Assembly: GCA_023229985.1 (NCBI GenBank)
Contig: JALNYF010000076.1
Location: 1 to 7,531, forward strand
Length of the DNA: 7,531 nt
Source: Bacteroidales bacterium
Lineage (GTDB): Bacteria; Bacteroidota; Bacteroidia; Bacteroidales; WCHB1-69
Direction: 5' to 3'
The notes under the pieces are model-generated. The model was not told where the DNA came from. It ran no database searches and saw only the letters and a program-made list of their open reading frames with translations. The position numbers were made by a program, and so were the translations under genes. The stretch's first letter is position 1. The number at the start of each line of letters is the position of its first letter. Shown piece after piece: positions 1 through 5,523 of the stretch.

Positions 1-46
1 TTGCTTTGAACTCCGGCGTAAATTTTCTTCTTGTTGCTTTTTTCAT
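1..46 (-). CDS. IS3-family transposase OrfA, N-terminal fragment
   Basis: Only the first 15 codons are visible: MKKATRRKFTPEFKA. The RRKFTPEFKA stretch is the hallmark start of the helix-turn-helix OrfA proteins of IS3-family elements (HTH_Tnp_1 type). These bind the IS ends and are fused to the OrfB DDE integrase domain by programmed frameshifting. The ATG at 46-44 is the natural start because the motif follows at the expected distance. The gene continues left of the window, so nothing can be said about whether the element is intact or active. The family call rests on this short but distinctive motif. Confidence 0.7.
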   Translation of the reverse strand, partial: MKKATRRKFTPEFKA

Positions 47-126
47 AATGGTTGCAAAATTAGTCTTTTTTTTAACTTAGCTACCAGTCTCAAAATATGG
101 CAGTATTATAGTCACCTATTTTGACA
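1..126 (-). mobile_element. 5' end of an IS3-family insertion sequence (cut by window edge)
   Basis: Read on the minus strand, the segment starts with TGTCAAAATAGG at 126. It continues through about 80 noncoding bases to an ATG at 46 that opens a typical IS3-family orfA. A terminal TG followed by a leader of this length before orfA is normal for the family. A promoter-like TAATTTTG lies on the minus strand at 62-55, just before the ATG. The outer boundary at 126 is inferred from the TG/CA end and from the reading frame that becomes gene-like immediately beyond it. The other end, orfB and the target-site duplication lie outside the window, so the exact end is uncertain by a few bases. Confidence 0.65.
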
Positions 127-197
127 AAGAACAGAAAGAGAGCATTGCAAGGTTCATCTTCACTTCTACCAATCTTAATAAACCTTGTTACACACGA

Positions 198-680
198 ATG
201 GAATCCTCGGCATTTTCTGTTCTGGAAAAAGAATTACTTGACATAAAAGTCAAACTGATTAAACAAATCTCTGATAGGAAATATAAAGTAACTATACCGC
301 AAGGCTTTGACCCTAACTTGATTCTCATAAAAGAAGACCCCATATATAAGCTCTATCTGATAATGGGAACAACCGAATCCGGAGTGATCCCTTTTGGCAA
401 TGATTATTTGTTCATTTCAAATTCCAAAGCAAAGATTACATTTTGGAAAAAATTTCATTCCGGAATGCTTCCGGTAAAGGCTGAAATTGACGGACATAAA
501 ACAACAGAAGCATATCATTCTCATTTGCGCACCACTCCATATATCACAGCAACAGAGATTTGTACTTTCAGACTTTATGCTCAATATACGGAGTTAGAGA
601 AATTTTCGGTATACTCCCCTGCAATTCAGAAAACGATGACATATATTTTGAAAACTAATAAAATTGAAGTGGAGGAATAA
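198..680 (+). CDS. Unidentified protein, probably the C-terminal part of a gene cut by the IS
   Basis: This frame encodes 160 residues from the first ATG and I do not recognise the family. It starts MESSAF and is mixed alpha/beta in character, with no signal peptide or membrane segment. Visible landmarks are VTIPQGFDPN, VIPFGNDYLF, ITFWKKFHSG and a YHSHLRTTP stretch. The same frame stays open upstream of the ATG back to the IS end at 126, and those codons (127-197) read like real protein: KEQKESIARFIFTSTNL, then NKPCYTR. The likeliest reading is that the native gene began further left, the IS inserted into it, and this is the surviving 3' part. Whether 198 is now used as a start is unknown. 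I see no clear ribosome binding site or promoter before it. It could instead be a complete small gene with a later start. No terminator hairpin follows. Confidence 0.5.
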   Translation: MESSAFSVLEKELLDIKVKLIKQISDRKYKVTIPQGFDPNLILIKEDPIYKLYLIMGTTESGVIPFGNDYLFISNSKAKITFWKKFHSGMLPVKAEIDGHKTTEAYHSHLRTTPYITATEICTFRLYAQYTELEKFSVYSPAIQKTMTYILKTNKIEVEE

Positions 681-851
681 AAAACGCTGACTAACTAAGG
701 TGAAATCTAGCGGACGGAAAGCAATTTGAAGGAGAGTACGTCGGAGTGCCCGCAAGAAGGAAAAGTAGATAAAATGTGATCTCATAGCATGCTGAAAATT
801 AATTCTATCCAAACTAAAATATCAAAACACACCCTAATCAATTAATCTAGA
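681..851. other. Noncoding stretch, no recognisable gene
   Basis: All frames are broken by stops and no RNA gene, terminator or promoter stands out. One plus-strand frame around 708-755 reads GKQFEGEYVGVPARRKS before hitting stops. That looks protein-like and could be a further gene remnant, but it is too short to assign. The sequence lies between the truncated gene on the left and the nuclease fossil on the right, so decay of accessory DNA is the simplest explanation. Confidence 0.4.
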
Positions 852-1199
852 CTGGACTACATTACGAGCCTTAACCGTGAGGTTAGAAATGGATTGGAAG
901 AACTTTTTTCTCGATGAGCAAGAGCAGAACAAATTTCAAACTAATCTAGATTTGTCAGAGTTGCTTCACAAGACGGTGAAGTTGAAGGGTGTTGTCTCCT
1001 TTCTGATAATACAGAATATGGTTGGCAAGCCTAGTTTTTTGCCTCAATGAGCAATTCACAATGGACGCAACTTGATGAAACATTGAAGACAGGCTTTGCA
1101 AAGCACCCGAATTTGGGTAAGTATTACAACTGTTTTCCATTAGACAGACAAGACCCGAAAATACAATTACAAAGGGAAAACGTAAAGGGCAACAAGTGA
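852..1199 (+). pseudogene. Fossil of a restriction-endonuclease-like N-terminal domain
   Basis: A single frame runs from CTG (852; perhaps a mutated ATG) to TGA (1197-1199), interrupted by in-frame stops at 915-917 (TGA), 942-944 (TAA) and 1032-1034 (TAG). Between the stops it gives a recognisable order: GLEELFSR, ARAEQIS, RFVRVASQDGEVEG, EYGWQA-stop-FF, SNSQWTQLDETLKTGF, then AKHPNLGKYY and FPLDRQDPKI. From memory this matches a PD-(D/E)XK, Mrr-like module found at the N-terminus of large bacterial NTPase proteins of a kind often placed among defence genes. There DGxVE supplies the metal-binding Asp and WQAK the Lys. The TAG sits exactly where that Lys is expected. The frame loses similarity after DPKI, and nothing of the rest of such a protein follows. 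The family name is recalled, not searched, but the absence of frameshifts makes the coding origin convincing. Confidence 0.6.
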
Positions 1200-1247
1200 A
1201 CTATTTCCCCCACACCACCCAATTTTTTTTTCCAAAATCTCAGGCAC

Positions 1248-1279
1248 AAAAAAAGGCGAACCGACAAGTTCGCCTTTTT
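1248..1279 (-). terminator. Rho-independent terminator of the peptide transporter gene
   Basis: An 8-bp perfect stem (1254-1261 with 1268-1275) encloses the 6-base loop CGACAA. Flanking A and T runs extend the pairing. On the minus strand the stem is followed by seven T residues (1254-1248), and it begins about 16 bases after the transporter's stop codon. The T run at 1275-1279 would also allow weaker termination from the left. Confidence 0.85.
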
Positions 1280-1295
1280 CATCATTATCATCAAA

Positions 1296-2855
1296 CTATT
1301 TTGTAACTCTTTCGAGCCATCTAACCATACCAAACATCACGCCCATAGATACTAAGCAAACTACGAGGAACACTGTCCAGCATTTCCAAATAGGCCAAGA
1401 ATTATACATTAATGGCCCGATCCATAACAGTAAATTACCAACGGCAGTAGCACCTAACCAAAGACCTTGGCACAAACCAAGTAAATGTTTGGGGGCAACT
1501 TTTGATACGAACGACAAACCAAGTGGGGAGATAAATAACTCTGCTACAGTTAAGAAGAAATAGGTAACGATGAGCACCCACCAATGTGCTTTGTCTCCAA
1601 TTTGCTGATCAATAGGTTCTGCACGGAATTCATTTGCAGAAGGATAGCCTTGGGTATAGGAGAAAATGGCGAGGAATAAAAATGCCAAACCGGCAATAAA
1701 CATACCAATAGCGATTTTTTTAGGCGTGGAGATTCCTTTTCCTTTACTTTCGAGGGCACCAAAAATCAATACGATGATCGGTGTTAAAACGATTACGAAG
1801 AAAGGATTGATGGCTTGCCATACTTCCGGAGCAACATCCGTAGAATCGACAAAGTCACGAGCGAAGAAAGACAAAGACATTCCGTTTTGGTGGAATGAGA
1901 ACCAGAAAAAGATAACAATACCTAAAACTGCAAACAAGGCAGCCATACGTTGTTTGATTTCCTTTGCCATTACTCTTTTTTCTTCCTGCGTATAAGTTAC
2001 GACATCCTGACTTGCTTTTTTCAAAGGATTCGGGAATCTTTTTTGGCATGAAATGAATATCACTAAAGAAATCATCATCGCAACAACAGAAGCGATAAAC
2101 GAATAATGAATCCCTTCGTTAAATATCTGCAAGTAATCCGTGCAAGATTTGTTTAAATCAGCTATTGAACCACCGGCACTTGTCATTAATTGTTTCAAGT
2201 TTGTCAATGCTTCCGGTGCCATTGCTGCGGCATCATTAATATATTGATGGCAGAGTGCCGGAAGTTGAGCATTATAAATCAAGTCATTAGCACCCAACCA
2301 CCATTCGCGAAGAAGGGGAGCTACAAAAGGAGCAATCAAACCGCCAATATTGATAAACACATAAAAAAGTTGGAATCCCGGGTCTCTTCTACTTTTAGCA
2401 TACTCCAATTCTTTGATCCCTTTCTTGGCTGCTTCAGCTTCGAAGTTGTCATACATCTGACCTACGATGGCTTGTAAGTTGCCTTTAAACAGACCATTAC
2501 CAAAAGCAATCAGGAAAAGTGCGAAACAAGTCAATGGGAGAAGCCATGAAGTGTTGCCCGCTGTAGCTAAAATAGGAATAGAGAGCAAAATATAACCGGT
2601 AGCCATGATGACAAGACCTTTTCGAATGGTACCTTTGTAATTTTGAGTGCGGTCGGCAATAATACCGCCCAAAAGACTGAGGATATAAATACCGGCATAA
2701 AAGAAGGAATAAATTGTTCCACTGGTTTCTTCGGGTAATCCGAATTTAGAGCATAGAAATAAGACCAGAACCGCATTCATAATATAGTAGCCGAAACGCT
2801 CTCCCATATTACTTAATGCTGCGGCAAAAAGACCTTTTGGATGATTTTTAAACAT
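1296..2855 (-). CDS. POT/PTR2-family proton-dependent oligopeptide transporter
   Basis: The 519-residue inner-membrane protein belongs to the proton-coupled oligopeptide transporter branch of the major facilitator superfamily, which imports di- and tripeptides. Visible signatures are NMGERFGYY on TM1 (residues 16-24), GGIIADR (63-69), GNGLFKGN on TM4 with the conserved Lys124, FYVFINIGGL (164-173), the SFHQNGMSLSFFARD segment in the second half, and ISPLGLSFVSKVAPK near the end. About a dozen or more hydrophobic helices alternate with short loops. A hydrophilic insert lies at about 191-250 and a basic loop at about 271-303. The first acidic residue of the usual ExxER proton-coupling motif is Asn16 here, while Glu19 and Arg20 are kept. 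The start MFKNHPKGL fits relatives I recall from Bacteroidota. The gene stands alone, with a terminator directly after the TAG stop and a possible promoter upstream. Substrate range cannot be read from sequence. Confidence 0.93.
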   Translation of the reverse strand: MFKNHPKGLFAAALSNMGERFGYYIMNAVLVLFLCSKFGLPEETSGTIYSFFYAGIYILSLLGGIIADRTQNYKGTIRKGLVIMATGYILLSIPILATAGNTSWLLPLTCFALFLIAFGNGLFKGNLQAIVGQMYDNFEAEAAKKGIKELEYAKSRRDPGFQLFYVFINIGGLIAPFVAPLLREWWLGANDLIYNAQLPALCHQYINDAAAMAPEALTNLKQLMTSAGGSIADLNKSCTDYLQIFNEGIHYSFIASVVAMMISLVIFISCQKRFPNPLKKASQDVVTYTQEEKRVMAKEIKQRMAALFAVLGIVIFFWFSFHQNGMSLSFFARDFVDSTDVAPEVWQAINPFFVIVLTPIIVLIFGALESKGKGISTPKKIAIGMFIAGLAFLFLAIFSYTQGYPSANEFRAEPIDQQIGDKAHWWVLIVTYFFLTVAELFISPLGLSFVSKVAPKHLLGLCQGLWLGATAVGNLLLWIGPLMYNSWPIWKCWTVFLVVCLVSMGVMFGMVRWLERVTK

Positions 2856-2907
2856 AATAAGTGTTTTTAATTATTAATAATTGATTGATCGTTTTTCTAA
2901 AAGCGGG

Positions 2908-2915
2908 CAAAAATA
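2908..2915 (-). promoter_or_regulatory. Possible -7 promoter element for the transporter gene
   Basis: On the minus strand the bases read TATTTTTG, fitting the Bacteroidota -7 consensus TAnnTTTG. Transcription would start near 2902, leaving a leader of roughly 45 bases before the ATG at 2855. I find no good TTTG at the -33 position, and the surroundings are very A/T rich, so a chance match is possible. Confidence 0.35.
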
Positions 2916-3253
2916 CAAAAAAAAATAAAACCACCTGCATTTTCTCATATTTATTTATTCATGCACGAAAACGATATCTCATCTTCTCATTCTTTCAAAA
3001 AATTATTGCCAACATCGCCTAATAAAAAATCCCAAAATATAGTTCCTTTTTGTTTTCCACCTTTTCTGTTTTAAATAAACCGTGTCCGATTCTTTCCCAA
3101 ATACATTCCGACATTCCAACCCATGACGTGAATAGAAACATCAACCGAAATGCCACCATCGCGACACAAATAGTGGTATATCCATAATCATCGACTCATT
3201 TTACGCAGCATCACCACCACAACCGTATCGGACATTATTTTTACGATTCGTTT
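2916..3253. other. Intergenic stretch with nothing recognisable
   Basis: There is no credible coding frame on either strand, no tRNA- or riboswitch-like structure that I can see, and no terminator-like hairpin with a T run. It separates two divergently transcribed genes, so it presumably carries their upstream control regions. Confidence 0.4.
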
Positions 3254-3261
3254 TAACTTTG
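3254..3261 (+). promoter_or_regulatory. Possible -7 promoter element for the repeat protein gene
   Basis: TAACTTTG matches TAnnTTTG exactly and lies 85 bases before the ATG at 3347. A convincing -33 TTTG is missing at the 19-21 base spacing, so this is tentative. If used, it gives an approximately 80-base leader. Confidence 0.3.
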
Positions 3262-3346
3262 ATGCTGTTCATATAGTCAAACAAATCGATTTTATTCTGA
3301 ATTTTGTTCTTGATTTTGATTAAAGTATCAACATAAAATATTAGCC

Positions 3347-3733
3347 ATGAACAATTTATTATTTTCGTTACTCATTCCTTTTATGCTGTCCACCTCGCCC
3401 GACAGCACATTCATCAACACAGATTCCACCTTTCCTTACACCTCACCCGACAGCGCATTCGTCGGCACAGACCCCACCTTCGACAAAGAAAACTGCACGT
3501 GCAAAGGCATTCCGCTCTATGGTAGAGTAAAAGTTGTAACGGCTTTTGCAGATTTTAATGTCAAGGTTACTGAAACATTTCCGGATTTAAAAGTAAAGAA
3601 AGTAGAGAATTGGCCGGATGAATGTGGAAAATGGAAATTTGTAGAATCATTTCCTGATTTTACCATCAAATTTGTGGATGCATTTCCTGATTTTACGATC
3701 AAATTCGTGGAAAATTGGCCCGGAACCAAATGA
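3347..3733 (+). CDS. Small repeat-built protein with FPDF-type 11-residue repeats, probably exported
   Basis: The 128-residue product starts with a short hydrophobic segment (MNNLLFSLLIPFML), which could be a weak signal peptide; it lacks the usual N-terminal positive charge. Two 16-residue units follow (residues 16-31 and 32-47), each starting TSPDS and rich in Ser, Thr and Asp. After a Cys-x-Cys (C50, C52) and the linker GIPLYGR come six units of mostly 11 residues (61-71, 72-82, 83-95, 96-106, 107-117, 118-128). Their pattern is (V/I/W)K-hydrophobic-V-x-x-(F/W)-(P/A)-D-x-x; the third is two residues longer and carries C93. The alternation suggests a regular beta repeat such as a solenoid or sheet, which is inference. 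I recall similar FPD repeats in uncharacterised Bacteroidota proteins but no known function. The gene stands alone between the transporter and nfo; no terminator hairpin follows, though a T-rich run lies at 3744-3754. Confidence 0.75.
   Translation: MNNLLFSLLIPFMLSTSPDSTFINTDSTFPYTSPDSAFVGTDPTFDKENCTCKGIPLYGRVKVVTAFADFNVKVTETFPDLKVKKVENWPDECGKWKFVESFPDFTIKFVDAFPDFTIKFVENWPGTK
3392..3487 (+). repeat. Two 48-base direct repeats inside the repeat protein gene
   Basis: Units 3392-3439 and 3440-3487 each encode a TSPDS-type 16-residue block. The first 39 bases of each differ at seven positions, all transitions, and the last nine diverge more. This fits an in-frame tandem duplication that has since drifted. 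Confidence 0.75.
3650..3715 (+). repeat. Two 33-base direct repeats inside the repeat protein gene
   Basis: Units 3650-3682 and 3683-3715 encode FPDFTIKFVDA and FPDFTIKFVEN. The first 27 bases of each differ at only two positions, so this is the most recent duplication in the array. The older units match only at protein level. Confidence 0.8.
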
Positions 3734-3759
3734 TATTCAGTCTTTATTTTTTTTAAATC

Positions 3760-3790
3760 TTTACCGGACAGCAATAATTTTGTATTTTTG
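3760..3790 (+). promoter_or_regulatory. Bacteroidota-type promoter for nfo
   Basis: TTTA at 3760-3763 (against the -33 consensus TTTG) is followed after 19 bases by TATTTTTG at 3783-3790, a full match to TAnnTTTG. Transcription would begin near 3797, giving a leader of about 50 bases before the ATG at 3846. Nfo therefore need not depend on read-through from the gene upstream. Confidence 0.55.
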
Positions 3791-3845
3791 CCGAAATGAA
3801 AATAGGATTCAACATCATTCTAATAGCCAAACAAACAACAACATA

Positions 3846-4691
3846 ATGAAACATATTGGTCCACATGTCAGTGCATCGGGCGGGGTTGAAAATGCGCCGA
3901 TAAACGCCCATGAAGTGGGAGCTACCGCTTTTGCACTATTTACAAAAAATCAACGGCAATGGAAATCAGCACCGTTATCTGCTGAAAATATCCGAAAATT
4001 CAAGGCTAATTGTCAAGAATATGGTTTTGCAGCTGACTACATTTTGCCCCACGACAGTTATTTGATTAATTTGGGACAACCTGATAATGAGTTACTTCAA
4101 AAATCGCGAGATGCTTTTTTAGATGAGATGCAGCGTTGTGAGCAGTTGGGACTGACGATGCTTAATTTTCACCCGGGCAGTCACTTAAGCCTCATCAGCA
4201 TAGATGACTGTTTGAAGAGAATTTCTGATAGTATCAATTGGACATTGGAACGAACGAGCGGGGTCACGGCAGTCATTGAGAACACCGCCGGACAAGGCAG
4301 TAACGTTGGATTTAGTTTCAGCCATTTAGCTCAAATCATTGATAAAGTGGACGATAAAAGTCGCGTCGGCATTTGTATTGACACTTGTCACACCTATTCT
4401 GCGGGCTACGACCTCAAAACAGCAGCGGGCTACGAAGCAACGTGGCAGGAATTTGATAACATCGTAGGAATGAAGTATTTGCGAGCGATTCACCTCAACG
4501 ATACCAAAAAAGAACTCGGCAGCCGCGTGGACCGCCACGACAGCATCGGAAAGGGACTTTTCGGACTCGCCTTTTTTGAAAGAATCATGAAAGATGACCG
4601 TTTCAATCATATTCCGTTCATTTTGGAAACACCCGATGACTCACTCTGGAAATCAGAAATTGAGCTGCTTCAACAGATGGCGAATCATTGA
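3846..4691 (+). CDS. nfo: Endonuclease IV, AP endonuclease (base excision repair)
   Basis: This 281-residue cytoplasmic enzyme cleaves the DNA backbone 5' to abasic sites and trims blocked 3' ends during base excision repair. It is a three-zinc TIM-barrel protein of the AP endonuclease 2 family. All nine expected metal ligands are present at the same numbers as in E. coli Nfo: H69, H109, E145, D179, H182, H216, D229, H231 and E261. The signature segments HPGSH (109-113), IENTAGQG (144-151), DTCHTY (179-184) and ETPDD (261-265) are intact. The start at 3846 gives MKHIGPHVSASGG, the normal N-terminus. The frame is open 58 codons further left but there overlaps the repeat protein gene. The gene is complete, has its own promoter, and no partner gene follows in the same operon. 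The ATG overlaps the stop of a 16-codon leader frame (TAATG). Confidence 0.96.
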   Translation: MKHIGPHVSASGGVENAPINAHEVGATAFALFTKNQRQWKSAPLSAENIRKFKANCQEYGFAADYILPHDSYLINLGQPDNELLQKSRDAFLDEMQRCEQLGLTMLNFHPGSHLSLISIDDCLKRISDSINWTLERTSGVTAVIENTAGQGSNVGFSFSHLAQIIDKVDDKSRVGICIDTCHTYSAGYDLKTAAGYEATWQEFDNIVGMKYLRAIHLNDTKKELGSRVDRHDSIGKGLFGLAFFERIMKDDRFNHIPFILETPDDSLWKSEIELLQQMANH

Positions 4692-4933
4692 TTGAATTTT
4701 AGAGAATTAGAAAGGGAAATTACCTCGCAAAAACATATTTTTTGGTTATTTTCCGATACAAATTGTAATCTCCTGCTAATATACTATTGGTATTTAATTA
4801 TTTACAAGGATTCTAAAAGGGACTACGAAAATGCCGTCTTCTCGTCAGTATGCGTAAGGGTCGGCACGACATACTGTTTCATCCTTTCCCCTTAATCACC
4901 TCATATCTCATCACCCATCAAACCTTTTTCCAA
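4692..4933. other. Intergenic stretch with one imperfect hairpin
   Basis: I see no credible gene; the plus-strand frames here are short and low-complexity. CAGTATG (4846-4852) and CATACTG (4870-4876) are inverted repeats. Pairing extends inward by CGT/ACG with a one-base bulge, around a roughly 10-base loop. No long T run follows, so it is not a standard terminator of nfo. It could be an RNA structure, a protein-binding site or chance. Confidence 0.35.
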
Positions 4934-4958
4934 ACCTATGCCTTGTTTTGGCATAGGT
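4934..4958. repeat. 9-bp perfect inverted repeat overlapping a promoter
   Basis: ACCTATGCC (4934-4942) and GGCATAGGT (4950-4958) are exact inverted repeats separated by TTGTTTT. The spacer contains the TTG that would be the -33 element of the promoter for the 77-residue protein. This suits either an operator for a dimeric regulator or a hairpin ending transcription from the left. The next T run (4967-4971) is eight bases beyond the stem, which is far for a terminator. Confidence 0.6.
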
Positions 4959-4972
4959 ATATACTATTTTTG
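4943..4972 (+). promoter_or_regulatory. Bacteroidota-type promoter for the Asp-box mini-protein
   Basis: TATTTTTG at 4965-4972 matches TAnnTTTG. TTG at 4943-4945 lies 19 bases upstream as the -33 element. The predicted start near 4979 gives a leader of about 92 bases before the ATG at 5071. The -33 part lies inside the loop of the inverted repeat at 4934-4958. Confidence 0.5.
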
Positions 4973-5070
4973 CGGCGTGAAAAAAAACAGAAACCGCAGC
5001 AGCCGAAAAGCGTTCAACAGAGTAGGCATTTATTAACAGTTGTGCCCGACACGGAACAGGGCAAAGTATT

Positions 5071-5304
5071 ATGCCAAATATGATTAAATTTGGAGAGGAA
5101 TTGATAAGAATCAATTCGAAAGATGCCCGTCATTTGGAATATTCCAAGAATGGTGGCACCACTTGGCTGGTGCGCTACAACGGCATAACTTGTGGAAACT
5201 TCTACGACTTGATGGACAACGGCAGCGAACTCCTCGCGCAAACGGAAAAGGGGCTCTACTATTCTAAGAACAAAGGAATAACGTGGCTGTTCCGCCATAA
5301 ATAA
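5071..5304 (+). CDS. 77-residue protein with two Asp-box-like motifs
   Basis: The product carries SKNGGTTW (residues 25-32) and SKNKGITW (65-72), spaced 40 residues apart. Both resemble the Asp-box (SxDxGxTW) of BNR/sialidase-type beta propellers, but Asn replaces the usual Asp. Between them lies a blade-like segment (FYDLMDNGSELLAQTEKGLYY). In propeller enzymes each Asp-box lies on a turn of one blade, so this small protein has at most about two blades and cannot be a sialidase alone. There is no signal peptide or membrane segment. The ATG at 5071 is the first start after an in-frame TAG; the ATG at 5080 is an alternative. Its own promoter and terminator make a one-gene unit. I do not know the family's function. 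It may be a free-standing module or the remnant of a longer propeller protein, though I see no propeller-coding sequence next to it. Confidence 0.7.
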   Translation: MPNMIKFGEELIRINSKDARHLEYSKNGGTTWLVRYNGITCGNFYDLMDNGSELLAQTEKGLYYSKNKGITWLFRHK

Positions 5305-5319
5305 TGCGGTAAGGGAGAA

Positions 5320-5351
5320 GAGGATGAACCATCGTGTTCATCCTCATTTTT
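5320..5351 (+). terminator. Rho-independent terminator of the Asp-box mini-protein gene
   Basis: A perfect 10-bp stem (5320-5329 GAGGATGAAC with 5336-5345) encloses a 6-base loop. It is followed by ATTTTT and starts 15 bases after the stop codon. This clear signal supports the upstream reading frame being a real transcribed gene. Confidence 0.88.
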
Positions 5352-5402
5352 AATAATATTTAGAGGGTGTGGCGGAATTAAAGAAAAAATTTTATCATCC
5401 AA

Positions 5403-5434
5403 TTTAACCACTATACAAAAAATATTTATTTTTG
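5403..5434 (+). promoter_or_regulatory. Bacteroidota-type promoter for the NERD protein gene
   Basis: TTTA at 5403-5406 is followed after 20 bases by TATTTTTG at 5427-5434, giving a predicted start near 5441 and a leader of about 83 bases. The leader contains a short A/T hairpin (AAAAACA at 5451-5457 with TGTTTTT at 5461-5467) of unknown meaning. Confidence 0.5.
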
Positions 5435-5523
5435 CAACTCAAACAGGATTAAAAACATCTTGTTTTTCATAGAGGGCAAGAACCCAGAGTAAATATTAAC
5501 ACGATAAACAATAAAACTATAGG

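Noticed and set aside
889..1050. Plus-strand frame of 53 codons starting MDWKNFF
   Set aside because: It is stop-free but meaningless, while the neighbouring frame with three stops carries the nuclease-module similarity.
955..1333. Two minus-strand frames of 61 and 69 codons
   Set aside because: They overlap the nuclease fossil, the transporter terminator and the transporter's 3' end, and have no family features.
1666..1995. Plus-strand frame of 109 codons
   Set aside because: It lies wholly opposite the peptide transporter gene, whose protein motifs are unmistakable. The product is low-complexity and matches nothing.
3392..3715. Possible CRISPR-like array
   Set aside because: The repeats are in-frame, contiguous, without spacers and diverged as protein-coding units, so they are gene-internal repeats.
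3517..3774. Minus-strand frame of 85 codons with repeats
   Set aside because: Its repeats are the reverse image of the FPD repeats on the plus strand, so it stays open only because the opposite gene is repetitive.
3672..3845. Upstream extension of nfo by 58 codons
   Set aside because: The extension overlaps the repeat protein gene, and Nfo proteins begin with the MKHIGPHVSASGG block. Metal-ligand numbering matches E. coli exactly when starting at 3846.
4977..5036. GTG-started basic peptide frame of 19 codons (KKNRNRSSRKAF)
   Set aside because: The GTG coincides with the predicted transcription start, leaving no leader. The frame is too short to judge and may be chance.
4692..5083. Two plus-strand frames of 67 and 77 codons after nfo
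   Set aside because: They are low-complexity, overlap each other or the palindrome and promoter at 4934-4972, and show no family features.
5014..5298. Minus-strand frame of 94 codons
   Set aside because: It is antisense to the Asp-box gene, which has its own promoter, terminator and recognisable motifs.
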